A stretch of 64,000 bases of DNA, from the NCBI RefSeq assembly GCF_009807035.1, contig NZ_WUBI01000001.1:744001-808000 (forward strand), in the 5' to 3' direction. Positions 8,752 through 17,740 of this stretch are shown here, in pieces (position 1 is the first letter of the stretch; each line of letters begins with the position of its first letter). Under the pieces are notes generated by a model. It made no database searches and was not told the origin of the DNA. It was given only the letters and a program-made list of their open reading frames with translations. The stretch is from Paenibacillus dendrobii (GTDB taxonomy: Bacteria; Bacillota; Bacilli; Paenibacillales; Paenibacillaceae). The position numbers and the translations under genes were made by a program.

Positions 8752-9088
8752 TTGGCTTCGCCCCTTCATCTGTATAGAGATGGTCAGGTTGCAAAGCCCA
8801 TATGACAAACCGACTAACTTCACGGAACTTGTTCGGTTAGGAAATACGGCTCCATGCAAATAACCGCTTTCGTTTGTCAAGTAGACTTTGCATGGAGCGA
8901 ATACTAAAACTTTGCATCGAGAATATTCTCATACGCATTAGGTTTTGAGATCTTATCATTACGACTTCCTCTCTTTCTATAACAATTGCCCTGTTATAGT
9001 TGATTCTGTATGATGCAGGTGAATTCCTTGTTTTTATAATTTCGCCCTCATTGTGATAAAGTTTCCTCTAATAAATCTTTAACATTTC

Positions 9089-9592
9089 TTACGGCTTGGC
9101 GGTTCCGTTAATCTTCTCGAAGTACGGTGCCAGCTTCGATCCGAGCTGTTCAAACTGTTTTTGTTCTTCGTTGGTCAGCTTATCCATATGTTTGTTCCCA
9201 TTTTGATCAGTGATCTTCAGCTTTAATTGCATCAACTGCTTGGTTAGCTTCATATACTCCTTGAATTCATCTTCCGTGAGCTTGCCTTTTGCTGTTTGAA
9301 GCATTCCCTCGATCACTTGATAATCTTCCTTTGTACCACCGCGCTGTTCAATGGCTGCAGATGAACCGAATATAGCATCAGCTAGATAGGGAGAAGCAAA
9401 TGCAGCAGACGGAATCAGGATTACTGCAGCGACAATGCCTGCGAGCATGCGTTTTTTCATAGGAGATCTACCTCTCTTTTCATTCACATAGTGTTGATAG
9501 GAACGCCGGACACGCCCATACAAATCGGGTGGGCAGTGCATCGAATCTGCCATATGGCGAAGCTCTTCACGCAATTCCTTGTCAATAGACAT
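9089..9592 (-). CDS. Membrane-anchored anti-sigma factor, DUF3600-like
   Basis: 167 residues. An N-terminal cytoplasmic segment of about 44 residues (LREELRHMADSMHCPPDLYGRVRRSY) is followed by one membrane helix (MLAGIVAAVILIPSAAFASPYLADAIF) and an extracytoplasmic charged, helical C-terminal domain of about 90 residues. This arrangement and the position directly after an ECF sigma gene fit an anti-sigma that holds the sigma factor at the membrane. Start overlaps the sigma gene by 11 bases, with GGGAGGGG six bases ahead. The signal sensed is unknown. Confidence 0.75.
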   Translation of the reverse strand: MSIDKELREELRHMADSMHCPPDLYGRVRRSYQHYVNEKRGRSPMKKRMLAGIVAAVILIPSAAFASPYLADAIFGSSAAIEQRGGTKEDYQVIEGMLQTAKGKLTEDEFKEYMKLTKQLMQLKLKITDQNGNKHMDKLTNEEQKQFEQLGSKLAPYFEKINGTAKP

Positions 9593-10145
9593 ACTCGTCC
9601 CCTCCCTTTATTTCGAATCGTTTCCGGAGTTCTTTCAGTGCCAGATGATGTCTGGATTTCACAGTGCCAACGGGAATCTGCAGCATGTCTGCAATTTCTT
9701 CCAGAGCATAGTCGTGAAAATAGCGCAGGATGATGACCACACGTAGTTTATACGACAACTGGCGGATAAGGCGAAACAGCTCATGCTGCATTTCGAACTG
9801 AAGGACAGTTCTGTCCGTCCAGTCGAACTGTTCACAAGTCATCTGGCGGTTTCGTTCAAAGAGGCGAATACGCCGCCAGGCCTTTCTTTTCCAATCCTGG
9901 ATAAGATGTATTGTGATCCCGTGCAACCAAAAGCGGAATGGCCGGTTCGGGTCGTACTTGTGAAACGAACGCCACATACGCATATAAACTTCATTCACGA
10001 TATCCTCAATGTCCTGTTTGTTGTAGACGAGAAAAGCAACCGTCCGATAGACGTCTTGATGAGTCGCCTGATAGACAAGCTGAAAGGCCGACTCGTCTCC
10101 GAGCGTCGCTTTTTCAAGCCATGGAAGTAACTCTTTATCATTCAT
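9582..10145 (-). CDS. ECF RNA polymerase sigma factor
   Basis: 187 residues with sigma-70 region 2 (DVYRTVAFLVYNKQDIEDIVNEVYMRMWRSF, about 30-60) and region 4 (LSYKLRVVIILRYFHDYALEEIADMLQIPVGTVKSRHHLALKELRKRF, about 130-178). It lacks regions 1 and 3, as in ECF factors. GGAGGGG lies five bases ahead of the ATG. It is followed by its membrane anti-sigma partner with overlapping reading frames. The TGAACC-N16-CGAATT element upstream suggests autoregulation. Close to the Bacillus SigX/V/Y-type factors, but a precise orthologue cannot be named. Confidence 0.9.
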   Translation of the reverse strand: MNDKELLPWLEKATLGDESAFQLVYQATHQDVYRTVAFLVYNKQDIEDIVNEVYMRMWRSFHKYDPNRPFRFWLHGITIHLIQDWKRKAWRRIRLFERNRQMTCEQFDWTDRTVLQFEMQHELFRLIRQLSYKLRVVIILRYFHDYALEEIADMLQIPVGTVKSRHHLALKELRKRFEIKGGDEYVY

Positions 10146-10176
10146 GGGGGCCCCTCCTGAACGTGTTACAACTCTT

Positions 10177-10204
10177 AATTCGCTCCTGTAGGGAAAAAGG
10201 TTCA
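10177..10204 (-). promoter_or_regulatory. Putative autoregulatory ECF promoter
   Basis: TGAACC (10204-10199) and CGAATT (10182-10177) separated by 16 bases, on the minus strand just upstream of the sigma gene. The AAC-containing -35 with a CG-starting -10 is typical of ECF-dependent promoters. Inferred, not shown. Confidence 0.4.
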
Positions 10205-10386
10205 GTAAGAGTTTAAACTTTTTTGACGATACTCATCATTTTTGGAACTTCTTCACATCTTTACGTTCACAATTCTATCGAGCAACTTACTTTCAAATTC
10301 CAATATCGATTCAAGGATTTATTATGTATATACAACTCTAGTTGAATCATCGTATGATAGACACGCCTGACAGTTCGCTTAAAAAA
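10205..10386. other. Intergenic, no gene seen
   Basis: AT-rich spacer between the sigma promoter and the terminator of the adjacent minus-strand gene. Nothing else recognised. Confidence 0.4.
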
Positions 10387-10404
10387 GGCAGCCGATCGGC
10401 TGCC
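10387..10404 (-). terminator. Terminator of the stalk-domain exoprotein gene
   Basis: Perfect palindrome GGCAGCCGATCGGCTGCC followed on the minus strand by TTTTTT. Confidence 0.8.
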
Positions 10405-10410
10405 ATTGTT

Positions 10411-10426
10411 TATGTGATTCTTGTAC
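10411..10426 (-). repeat. Recurrent 3'-end motif, copy 3 (GTACAAGAATCACATA)
   Basis: Imperfect copy of GACAAGAACATATA, located 5 bases after the stop codon and 6 bases before the terminator stem. Confidence 0.5.
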
Positions 10427-10431
10427 CAAGC

Positions 10432-11664
10432 CTACTCTTCTTTCATGTACTCCCAGCTTCTAAAATCGTGAATGGCGAAGCCGGCATAGCTTTCGTAATG
10501 TGCCAATTGATTATGGGCGGACTGCAGTTCTTTTTCCATCGCTTCGCTGCTCATGGAATAGAATGAGACGCGCGGACCCTCTTTGCTTTTGACCGTTTCT
10601 ACAGCAACAACGACTTTTTTCTTCAGCGTGACTGCTTCTCTCAGCATGGCTTGTGCATTTTCCACAATTCCATCGCTTCCTAAAGCTTGATTCCGATAAT
10701 TCATGATGACCAGGCAATCGAACTTCTCCAGCATCCATGCGCTCATACTGTAATCCTTCCCGGGTACATGAATCATATTCAGCCAAAACGGAACGTCAAT
10801 CGCAATTTTCAAGCCGCTTCCTTTGGTTTCTTTCTCGATCAGTCTCATATTATCCATCCAGCTTTCGAGAATCTTCCTATTGTCGGTCGTCCATTCGCTT
10901 AGCGCATAAGGCTCAATATCGAAATGTAATCCTGTAAAGCTTGCTTCCGGTCCAACAGTGGAATTATAAGCTTTAACCCATGCTATAAATTTTTGAATGT
11001 CCGCCTGCTTGGACTTATATGCCCATTCGGGACGCCCATCAAGTGCCTCCACTTGAATGCCTTCGTTCTTCGCTTTTCGAATGAAACCCTCATATATTGC
11101 TGGATCTAAATCTTTATCCACTTGAAGATAAATAGAGGTTACACCGTTTATTCTTGCGAAGTTTATCATTTTATCCTGATCCTGTTTCAGGGATTGACTG
11201 TCCCATATCCATGTCCCTTTCGGAACACGGGCCACTGAAGTCATGATGCTCACTTGATTTCGCGTAGGCTGCCAATCCACAACGGCATGCAGAGCTTCAC
11301 TAATAAAGCGCAGCGGTACCATCGTGCGACCGTTTTTGAGCACCGCCGATCCTTCAAAGTCCACTCTTGTTCCGTTCACCAGTGCATGATTTTGGCCAAT
11401 CCCCAAAATAATGATGTCACGGTTAAGCAAGATCGTGATTTGTTTTAAATTTCCGTTCCATTTCGTTGTAGCTCCAAGTTTGTCGGATACAAAAGCAAGG
11501 GGAACCATCGTAAGGTTGGATCTCTGATCGACGAATGGGTGCTCATCCGGGAATTGTACTTCACGCCCATCCACGGATACTTTGACTCCTGAAGCGTAGA
11601 TATTGGGGGTAAACGCAGCTAAACTTAGCATGATAGCTAACGTGCATACTAGCCATTTTCTCAT
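10432..11664 (-). CDS. Secreted protein: copper-amine-oxidase-like stalk domain plus C-terminal TIM-barrel-like domain
   Basis: 410 residues with a signal peptide (MRKWLVCTLAIMLSLAAFTPNIYA). Residues about 27-140 are a twin stalk domain of the copper amine oxidase N-terminal type, common in Paenibacillus exoproteins: MVPLAFVSDKLGA and NGRTMVPLRFISEALHAVVDW. The remainder has the look of a glycosidase-like barrel: GVTSIYLQVD, LHFDIEPYALSEW (an acidic D-x-E strand end) and CLVIMNYR. A hydrolytic role on a sugar polymer at the cell surface is plausible but not proven. It ends with the recurrent motif and a terminator. Confidence 0.75.
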   Translation of the reverse strand: MRKWLVCTLAIMLSLAAFTPNIYASGVKVSVDGREVQFPDEHPFVDQRSNLTMVPLAFVSDKLGATTKWNGNLKQITILLNRDIIILGIGQNHALVNGTRVDFEGSAVLKNGRTMVPLRFISEALHAVVDWQPTRNQVSIMTSVARVPKGTWIWDSQSLKQDQDKMINFARINGVTSIYLQVDKDLDPAIYEGFIRKAKNEGIQVEALDGRPEWAYKSKQADIQKFIAWVKAYNSTVGPEASFTGLHFDIEPYALSEWTTDNRKILESWMDNMRLIEKETKGSGLKIAIDVPFWLNMIHVPGKDYSMSAWMLEKFDCLVIMNYRNQALGSDGIVENAQAMLREAVTLKKKVVVAVETVKSKEGPRVSFYSMSSEAMEKELQSAHNQLAHYESYAGFAIHDFRSWEYMKEE

Positions 11665-11980
11665 GGGTCTTTCCTCATCTTTTTAATTTAGTTTCCTTAC
11701 TGTGCACGCATAATCGCACAATGAAATTATAAGGTATGTAATAATTGGTAACAAGAGCAACAAGAGTCTTTGAAGATCTCTGATGACGTCAATTCCCTTT
11801 AAAGAAGTGAAACAGCACGTTGACAGCCATTTTATTTACCGCTCTCGAATGTGGGTATAATTTTTCGTAATTACTTCTCGGGTGTTTTAATTTTCAGATG
11901 GCGAGTTCGGTAGAAGTTACTCAAATTTAACGTTTGGCTGCCGCTTTCACGCCAATCTGATTCTTTCTGCCTTTCCACAC
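11665..11980. other. Intergenic, no gene seen
   Basis: About 315 bases upstream of the stalk-domain gene and downstream of the codA terminator. No reading frame with a credible ribosome site was found; it presumably holds the promoter of the stalk-domain gene. Confidence 0.4.
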
Positions 11981-12055
11981 AAAAAATCCCCTCATTTATA
12001 CAGGAAGAGTTCACGATAACGCGGTCTCTTGTTTCCCTGTCCACCATGAGGGGAT
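11981..12055 (-). terminator. Long structured terminator after codA
   Basis: Arms ATCCCCTCAT (11986-11995) and ATGAGGGGAT (12046-12055) are perfectly complementary, with nested helices ACAGG/CCTGT and AAGAG/CTCTT inside the 50-base loop. Minus-strand TTTTTT follows the outer stem. It is unusually elaborate for an intrinsic terminator and sits about 50 bases after the codA stop. Confidence 0.6.
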
Positions 12056-12103
12056 AATGGCTAATGCGTAAGCTCTGCTTGATGCAGTGCACGCATTATT
12101 CGA

Positions 12104-13372
12104 TTATTTATTGAAAGTGACTTTCTCAGAACCACCGTCAAGAATGATCGACGTGTTCCGCGGTTTTGTTTCTGCGATTTTGCGGCCGCCTCTGAAGGAA
12201 TAAAGCACTCCGGCCTGTTTACGAATGGTCTCATATTCATTCTCAGCTTCAAGAACGATGAAGTTGGCTGGCTTACCTTCTTCAATGCCGTACACATCCT
12301 CGATATGTAGCGTTCTTGCGCTATTTGTCGTAATGAGATCGATTGAATTCACGATTTGATCGTAACCGAGCAATTGCGAAGCATGGATGCCCATATGCAG
12401 CACCTGAAGCATGTTGCCTGTGCCTAGCGGATACCATGGATCAAAGATGTCATCGTGGCCGAAGCACACATTAAGACCAGCTTCCAAAAGCTCTTTGACG
12501 CGAGTCAGTCCTCTTCTTTTCGGATACGTATCGAATCGTCCCTGCAGGTGAATGTTGACCAAAGGATTGGAGACGAAATTCAGGTCAGCCATTTTCAGCA
12601 ATCTAAACAATTTATAAGTATATGCATCATTGTAGGATCCCATCGCCGTCGTGTGGCTTGCCGTCGTCCGAGAGCCCAGCCCGCGTTCGTAAGCTTCTTT
12701 GGCGACGACTTCCAGGAAACGGGATTGCTCATCATCGATTTCGTCGCAATGAATGTCGATGAGACGGTCGTATTTTTCGGCGAGATCAAACGCAACCTTC
12801 ATGGAATCGACGCCATATTCTCTCGTAAATTCGAAGTGCGGAATGCCGCCAACCACATCGACACCCATTTTCAAGGACTCTTCCAGCAATTCCACGCCGT
12901 TCGGGTAGGAGTGAATGCCTTCCTGCGGAAATGCGACAAGCTGGATATCAATGTAAGGTGCCATTTCTTCTTTCACTTCAAGCATCGCTTTCACTGCAGT
13001 CAAGCTTGGATCGGTGACGTCCACATGCGTCCGTACATGCTGGATGCCCTGTGCGATCTGCCACTTTAGTGCCGTTTTGGAGCGCGTTTTGACATCTTCA
13101 TGTGTCAGGAATGCCTTGCGTTCTGACCAACGCTGGATGCCTTCGAAAAGCGTACCGCTCAAATTCCATTCCGGCTCGCCCGCTGTTAATGTTGTATCCA
13201 GATGAATATGAGGTTCAATGAACGGTGGCAGCACAAGCGAGCCGCCCACGTCAACGATTTCTTCATTTGCAGTTACTTTAAGAGTCTGTGTGATTTGCTC
13301 AAACTTCCCGTCTTTAACGACGATATTCCATAAACCATCTTTACCCCGCAATTTTGCGTTCTGTATAATCAT
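12104..13372 (-). CDS. codA: Cytosine deaminase (amidohydrolase)
   Basis: 422 residues. Cytosine + water to uracil + ammonia, feeding pyrimidine salvage. Metal and catalytic residues visible: PHIHLDTT near residue 55 (first HxH), [23 protein letters not shown] near 215 (His/Glu/Asp proton shuttle), [10 protein letters not shown] near 245, and [14 protein letters not shown] near 310. Length matches CodA (about 425). It overlaps the permease gene by 32 bases, so uptake and deamination are co-expressed, and both lie under a PyrR-type attenuator. AAGGGGA is six bases from the ATG. Confidence 0.92.
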   Translation of the reverse strand: MIIQNAKLRGKDGLWNIVVKDGKFEQITQTLKVTANEEIVDVGGSLVLPPFIEPHIHLDTTLTAGEPEWNLSGTLFEGIQRWSERKAFLTHEDVKTRSKTALKWQIAQGIQHVRTHVDVTDPSLTAVKAMLEVKEEMAPYIDIQLVAFPQEGIHSYPNGVELLEESLKMGVDVVGGIPHFEFTREYGVDSMKVAFDLAEKYDRLIDIHCDEIDDEQSRFLEVVAKEAYERGLGSRTTASHTTAMGSYNDAYTYKLFRLLKMADLNFVSNPLVNIHLQGRFDTYPKRRGLTRVKELLEAGLNVCFGHDDIFDPWYPLGTGNMLQVLHMGIHASQLLGYDQIVNSIDLITTNSARTLHIEDVYGIEEGKPANFIVLEAENEYETIRKQAGVLYSFRGGRKIAETKPRNTSIILDGGSEKVTFNK

Positions 13373-14618
13373 TTGTCTTCCCCTTTTCTGTCGATTCTTT
13401 CGCTGGAATGATCAGCATCAACACGATGTAGACTACCGCCGTACCGATTAGAGCGTTCAATGGCGTTATTCCTGGAGCCAGCTGGGCAAAGGCAACGCCG
13501 ATAGCCCAAGCCAACATCGCTATCCAGTTTACATTATTGAATGTCATCTCGGCAAACGGTTTGTAGTTTCTTCGCTTCACAAAGAAATAGTCCGCGATGA
13601 TGATGGCGCCTATGGACGGTATCGCAGCACCCAGCACATTCAGGAAACTGACGAAATTGTTATACATCCACATGGCAAATATCGTACCCACGATGCCGTT
13701 TACGATGACGAAAAACTTTTTCGAAATTTTAGTTATATTGGCAAAGCCCAACCCGGAAGCGTAAAGGGCGTTATCGTTGGTCGTCCAGATATTCAACCCC
13801 AGAACGATGATCGCGGGAATGGTCAAACCTTGCAGGAACATAACCTCAGAGATATCTGCCAGGTTATAAGCCATTGCGCCGACGGCACCGAACAGGAACA
13901 TAAGTGAGTTTCCAAGGAAGAATGAAATGACCGTTGCGATAACCGCCTGCCGTGACGTCTTGGAAAACCGGGCAAAATCGGGCGTCAGTGTGCCGCCGCT
14001 AATGAATGACCCAATACAAATGGTCAATGCCGCTGCCGTGGTGAGCGACTGTGTTGGTGTGTAATCCAGCAACCCTTGCAGACCGCCGAGCGAGCTTGCT
14101 CCTTCAAACATCGAGTAACTGCCTAGAATAGCGATGGCCGGAACCGCAATATAGCCCAGAATAACGAGCGACTTCATGCCGTATATTGCCGATGCTGTCA
14201 TGGCGAGACCAAACAAGAAAATCAATAGGTACACGTTCCAATGCATCGCTTTGGCGACCGGAATCGCGAACATAGCTACGCCAACGCCGAACCATCCGAC
14301 CTGCGTGAAGCCGAGCAGGAATGAAGGCAGATATGAGCCTTTCTTACCGAACGAATATTTTGCCAGCAAATGCGTGGAAAGGCCTGTTTTAGCAGCGATA
14401 TGTGCAAGTGCCCCCGTATAGATACCGAGTACCAAATTACCCGCAAGCACGATTCCCATGAACTCCATGAACGTCAAGCTGACTCCGAGCGTCCCCCCAG
14501 CCAACATGCTTGCCGAAAAGAAAGTGAACGCCAGCATGACTGAAAACGTCTTTCCAAAATGGTTTCTCTTCGCTTTCGGTACCTCTTGCCACGAAAACTC
14601 TTGATCTTGTTTGCTCAT
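13341..14618 (-). CDS. codB: Cytosine permease (NCS1 family)
   Basis: 425 residues with about twelve membrane helices. The NCS1 features include the early [25 protein letters not shown] segment, [22 protein letters not shown] near residue 75, and [20 protein letters not shown] near 205. It imports cytosine by cation symport. ATG follows GGAGG at seven bases. First gene of codBA, overlapping codA. Leader RNA contains a PyrR-binding consensus and a terminator, so expression should fall when UMP/UTP is high. Confidence 0.92.
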   Translation of the reverse strand: MSKQDQEFSWQEVPKAKRNHFGKTFSVMLAFTFFSASMLAGGTLGVSLTFMEFMGIVLAGNLVLGIYTGALAHIAAKTGLSTHLLAKYSFGKKGSYLPSFLLGFTQVGWFGVGVAMFAIPVAKAMHWNVYLLIFLFGLAMTASAIYGMKSLVILGYIAVPAIAILGSYSMFEGASSLGGLQGLLDYTPTQSLTTAAALTICIGSFISGGTLTPDFARFSKTSRQAVIATVISFFLGNSLMFLFGAVGAMAYNLADISEVMFLQGLTIPAIIVLGLNIWTTNDNALYASGLGFANITKISKKFFVIVNGIVGTIFAMWMYNNFVSFLNVLGAAIPSIGAIIIADYFFVKRRNYKPFAEMTFNNVNWIAMLAWAIGVAFAQLAPGITPLNALIGTAVVYIVLMLIIPAKESTEKGKTNDYTERKIAG

Positions 14619-14663
14619 CTGAATACCTCCAGCTTAAAGTGTTCCTGATACCAAAAATGCAGA

Positions 14664-14708
14664 AAAATAGGCTACTTGTCAGTTTCAAACTGACAAGTAG
14701 CCTATTTT
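14664..14708 (-). terminator. Attenuator terminator upstream of codBA
   Basis: Near-uninterrupted stem of about 20 bp (AATAGGCTACTTGTCAGTTT and its complement) followed on the minus strand by TTTTTCTGCATTTTT, about 45 bases before the codB start. Its position between the PyrR-like site and codB marks it as a regulatory attenuator. Confidence 0.85.
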
Positions 14709-14798
14709 GTTCATCATAACCCGCGCGAAGACGCTGAGCATCCCTTGATGGAATATGCCCTGCTTCACGCGTGATTACGAAAATCCGCTGCCCTTGCC

Positions 14799-14812
14799 AG
14801 CCTCTCTGGACT
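14799..14812 (-). promoter_or_regulatory. PyrR-binding anti-antiterminator element
   Basis: The transcript reads AGUCCAGAGAGGCU, a full match to the PyrR RNA consensus ARUCCNGNGAGGYU known from Bacillales pyr attenuators. It lies about 90 bases upstream of the terminator stem. The expected logic is PyrR-UMP binding favouring termination before codBA. Confidence 0.85.
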
Positions 14813-14844
14813 GAATTAAAGGTACCAGTATTCAATTACATTCT

Positions 14845-14873
14845 ATTATTTTAGAAAAACATAAGATTGTCAA
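14845..14873 (-). promoter_or_regulatory. Promoter of the codBA leader
   Basis: TTGACA (14873-14868), 17 bases, then AATAAT (14850-14845) on the minus strand, placed so that the transcript includes the PyrR site. Confidence 0.6.
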
Positions 14874-15069
14874 TGTCATATTTATCCACGTGGCAAGTTT
14901 GGATGAACACTTAATGGAAGATTTTAGGTAGATTAGTTCGTAGGAAAATGGTACATTATTTTGGCATCACTTGCGCAGAGTGTTTGTGCTACATATGAAT
15001 TATTGGAATATTGTGCAAGTCTGGATACACGTTTAGGCTCATATTATTTATGTTTGGGAGGTCGTCGGC

Positions 15070-15882
15070 ATGGACAAGAATTCTGCTCTTAGAACAAGCA
15101 TTATAGGTGGTGGCGAGGTTGACAGCGTCATCTCGGTCGACACGGATAAGACTGTTATACATAAAACAAACAGCATCTTTTGGGACACCAAAGGAAATGA
15201 CATCTTAGGAGCAACCTCGCTTCCTTATTATGGAGCATTTGTCTCAGAAGAAAAATGCCAACTTTTTGGCGATGTTTCAGGAAAAAAGATGCTCGAGATC
15301 GGCTGTGGTAGCGGTCAATCTTTGCAATATCAGGGGGAACGCAAAGCATCTGAACTATGGGGTATGGATATATCAGAGAACCAAATCGAAAAGACGAGGC
15401 AATATTTGACGGCGTGCGGTCTTTCAGCAACATTGATCTGTTCTCCTATGGAAGAAAAATGCGGCATACCAGAGGATTATTTTGACTTTGTTTATTCGAT
15501 TTATGCCATAGGCTGGACCACCGATCTTGATGGTACTTTTGACCGGATCGCTTCTTACCTCAAAAAAGATGGTATATTTATTTTCAGTTGGTCTCACCCT
15601 ATACATAAATGTGTTGTCGAAGAAAATAACGTGCTTGCTTTTAAAAAATGTTATTTCGATGAATCCTGGTATTCGGTATCATTTGATGAAGGTACGTTAA
15701 CACTATCGGATCGCAAACTATCCACCTATGTGAATGCGCTCTCAAAAGCGGGATTTGTCATTGAGGAAATGATTGAGCAATCTGATGAAGAAATTATGCA
15801 AAGACGGGACGATAACAACGATTTTGCAAAAAAAGCCAAGATGCTTCCTGTAACGTTTGTAATCAAGGCAAGAAAACTATAA
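15070..15882 (+). CDS. SAM-dependent class I methyltransferase
   Basis: 270 residues. The Rossmann motif I is MLEIGCGSGQSLQY near residue 75, followed by WGMDISENQIEKTRQYL (motif II acidic loop) and FDFVYSIYAIGWTTDLDGTFDRIASYLKKDGIFIFSWSHP (motifs IV-VI). It resembles small-molecule methyltransferases of the Methyltransf_11/25 type. Substrate unknown. GGGAGGT lies seven bases before ATG. It is isolated, so context gives no further clue. Confidence 0.85.
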   Translation: MDKNSALRTSIIGGGEVDSVISVDTDKTVIHKTNSIFWDTKGNDILGATSLPYYGAFVSEEKCQLFGDVSGKKMLEIGCGSGQSLQYQGERKASELWGMDISENQIEKTRQYLTACGLSATLICSPMEEKCGIPEDYFDFVYSIYAIGWTTDLDGTFDRIASYLKKDGIFIFSWSHPIHKCVVEENNVLAFKKCYFDESWYSVSFDEGTLTLSDRKLSTYVNALSKAGFVIEEMIEQSDEEIMQRRDDNNDFAKKAKMLPVTFVIKARKL

Positions 15883-15987
15883 TATCCGATCGCTTAATCA
15901 TGACAAGCAGAATTTAGTACATCGATGAGCAACATTATCGTCCAAGTGCCGATGAAATACCTGTACAGATCTTAGCTCTCCGTTTGT

Positions 15988-16167
15988 TTATGCGGGTGCC
16001 AAGGTCTTTTGCATTTTGTTATTCCTTAGGCATTTCAACACCAGCAGCTGCCTGCGGAGGATACCAATCATGATTTCGCGTTCAACGAATCCTAATTGAC
16101 GAAGAATCGTGTAGCTTTTCTTCTCCTGCTCCGCCTCCGTCATCTGCTTGAAATACAAAATGCTGCC
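15988..16167 (-). pseudogene. C-terminal remnant of a BceB-type ABC transporter permease
   Basis: A 59-codon minus-strand frame reading GSILYFKQMTEAEQEKKSYT followed by ILRQLGFVEREIMIGILRRQ. This is the conserved FtsX-like block before the last helices of bacitracin-export (BceB/YxdM-like) permeases. Upstream coding for the eight or so preceding helices is missing, and the frame ends with unrelated residues. No start codon with a ribosome site. A relic of a peptide-antibiotic detoxification module. Confidence 0.7.
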
Positions 16168-16309
16168 TCCGAAGTTGCATCATTTTCATACTGGTATTGT
16201 ACAACCCTCTCTTCTGAATATGGCAGATTTCCATTACTAATCATCTTCTTATTGTTTTTCGATAAAAAATGATTCGGGGCTTATATCTTGGTTCAAGGCA
16301 ATCATGGAG

Positions 16310-16336
16310 ACTCCCTCTATTTTTCGGCATATGCTA
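16310..16336 (+). promoter_or_regulatory. SigK-type sporulation promoter
   Basis: AC at 16310-16311, exactly 16 bases, then CATATGCTA at 16328-16336 (CATA-N3-TA). This fits the mother-cell SigK consensus and lies 30 bases before the chosen start codon of the YheC/YheD-like gene, as expected for a spore-coat gene. Confidence 0.65.
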
Positions 16337-16365
16337 AACAAAAACAAGAGGTGAGTCTCTTCACA

Positions 16366-17121
16366 ATGAAATATAAAAGTAGCACCATCAAAAGTAAATG
16401 GAAGAAAACCGAATGGTTGCTTAAGGATTCCTATTTCCGAAAATACGTTCCGCACACATTACCGTTTAACCAAAAGAATCTGTCCGCTATGCTGGACGAC
16501 TATCCCAGCGTCTTCTTTAAGCCAACCGATGGATCAGGCGGAAGTAACATTATCCGTATCCGCAAAATAGACAGGGGCTACCAAAGCCAGCTGAATACTA
16601 CTAAAACGTCGTACTCGAGTACAACTCAGTTGTATCGTGATCTGAATCGCTTTGCAGGGAGCAGATCTTATCTGCTGCAAAAAGGAATTCGATTAGCCAA
16701 AAGCAATGGAAAGCCATTCGATATCCGGGTTATGGTCCAGAGAACCAGAAAGGGAGATTGGATCACCACCGCCCTATTCACCAAAGTCGGCAACCCTAAC
16801 AAAATAGCCACCAATTATAATCAAGGCGGCTCCATTGGGACATTCAGCAAGACGATGAAAGATGCCGATTTCAGTTCTACCTTCACCTCACAGCTGGAGT
16901 CGGAACTCAAAAGACTTGGCGTTGCCGTTGGCAAAAACTTTGACCGCCATTACAAAGGATTCCAGGAACTCGGTTTGGATGTGGCTGTCGATTCGAAGGG
17001 GAAAACTTGGATCCTTGAAGTGAACACGCGGCCGCAAATATACCCGCTCAAAGCATTAAAAGATAAGAGCTTATATAATAAGATTCTGTCTTATGGGAAG
17101 CATTATGGACGTTATAAATAA
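16366..17121 (+). CDS. YheC/YheD family ATP-grasp protein, second copy
   Basis: 251 residues. VFFKPTDGSGGSNIIRI (lysine and glycine-rich ATP loop, about residues 45-62), FDIRVMVQRTRKGDW near 120, and the C-terminal ILEVNTRPQIYP ligand stretch match the paralogue at 2606. The frame runs back to 16288, but the ATG at 16366 is preceded by GAGGTGA and lies just downstream of a SigK-type promoter, so this start is favoured. Expected in the mother cell and on the spore coat. Terminated by a strong hairpin. Confidence 0.85.
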   Translation: MKYKSSTIKSKWKKTEWLLKDSYFRKYVPHTLPFNQKNLSAMLDDYPSVFFKPTDGSGGSNIIRIRKIDRGYQSQLNTTKTSYSSTTQLYRDLNRFAGSRSYLLQKGIRLAKSNGKPFDIRVMVQRTRKGDWITTALFTKVGNPNKIATNYNQGGSIGTFSKTMKDADFSSTFTSQLESELKRLGVAVGKNFDRHYKGFQELGLDVAVDSKGKTWILEVNTRPQIYPLKALKDKSLYNKILSYGKHYGRYK

Positions 17122-17191
17122 CCAAAAAGTTATGAATCTACTTTAATAACTAAACTTCCCGACTCAGTTCCCGGCAGTTTAGATTGAAGAT

Positions 17192-17228
17192 AAACTCCCG
17201 CAAAATCGTACAACCACGGGAGTTTTTT
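17192..17228 (+). terminator. Terminator after the second YheC/YheD gene
   Basis: AAACTCCCG / CGGGAGTTT arms with a 16-base loop and a run of T (plus strand). It could also act on the minus-strand arsC transcript, as A residues flank the other side. Confidence 0.75.
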
Positions 17229-17285
17229 TGTGTTTAACATATTTGTTAATAGGTTATACGCTTGAGCGGTGTAATTCGCTTTGGG

Positions 17286-17714
17286 TTACAACGTACGCTC
17301 ACCCGTCGCAGCGAATTGCTCAATACGTTCACCGATCTGGTCTCGTACCCGTTGAAATACGGCCCACTTCTCATCTTCCGTTCCTTGAGCCTTAGCAGGG
17401 TCATCAAATCCCCAATGTTCACGTCGGACATGTGGTGGTGTCATCGGGCAGCGATCCGCAGCATCTCCGCACAATGTGATCACGAGATCAGCCTGATTCA
17501 GCAGCTCTGGATCTATCATATCCGAGGTTTGATTGGAGATATTGATTCCTACCTCCTGCATCGCCTTCACAGCATTTGGGTTAAGACCGTGGGCTTCAAT
17601 GCCGGCACTGTTTACCAACCATTTATCACCCAAAACCTTTTTAGCCCATCCTTCAGCCATTTGGCTCCGACAAGAATTTCCTGTACACAAAAAATAAATC
17701 GACTTCTTTTCCAT
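17286..17714 (-). CDS. arsC: Arsenate reductase, thioredoxin-coupled (low-molecular-weight phosphatase fold)
   Basis: 142 residues. The catalytic P-loop [13 protein letters not shown] has the nucleophile Cys near residue 10, and the resolving pair CGDAADRCP supplies Cys near 82 and 89. This is the three-cysteine relay of pI258/Bacillus ArsC, which reduces arsenate to arsenite and is recycled by thioredoxin. A GFDDPAKA segment follows as expected. AAAGGGAG lies before the ATG. It is the last gene of the locus, downstream of a thioredoxin reductase gene, which fits the recycling need. Confidence 0.93.
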   Translation of the reverse strand: MEKKSIYFLCTGNSCRSQMAEGWAKKVLGDKWLVNSAGIEAHGLNPNAVKAMQEVGINISNQTSDMIDPELLNQADLVITLCGDAADRCPMTPPHVRREHWGFDDPAKAQGTEDEKWAVFQRVRDQIGERIEQFAATGERTL

Positions 17715-17740
17715 AAGTATCTGCTCCCTTTATTATAAAA

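Noticed and set aside
12455..13069. Long plus-strand frame of 204 codons
   Set aside because: It lies entirely antisense to codA, whose catalytic motifs are clear.
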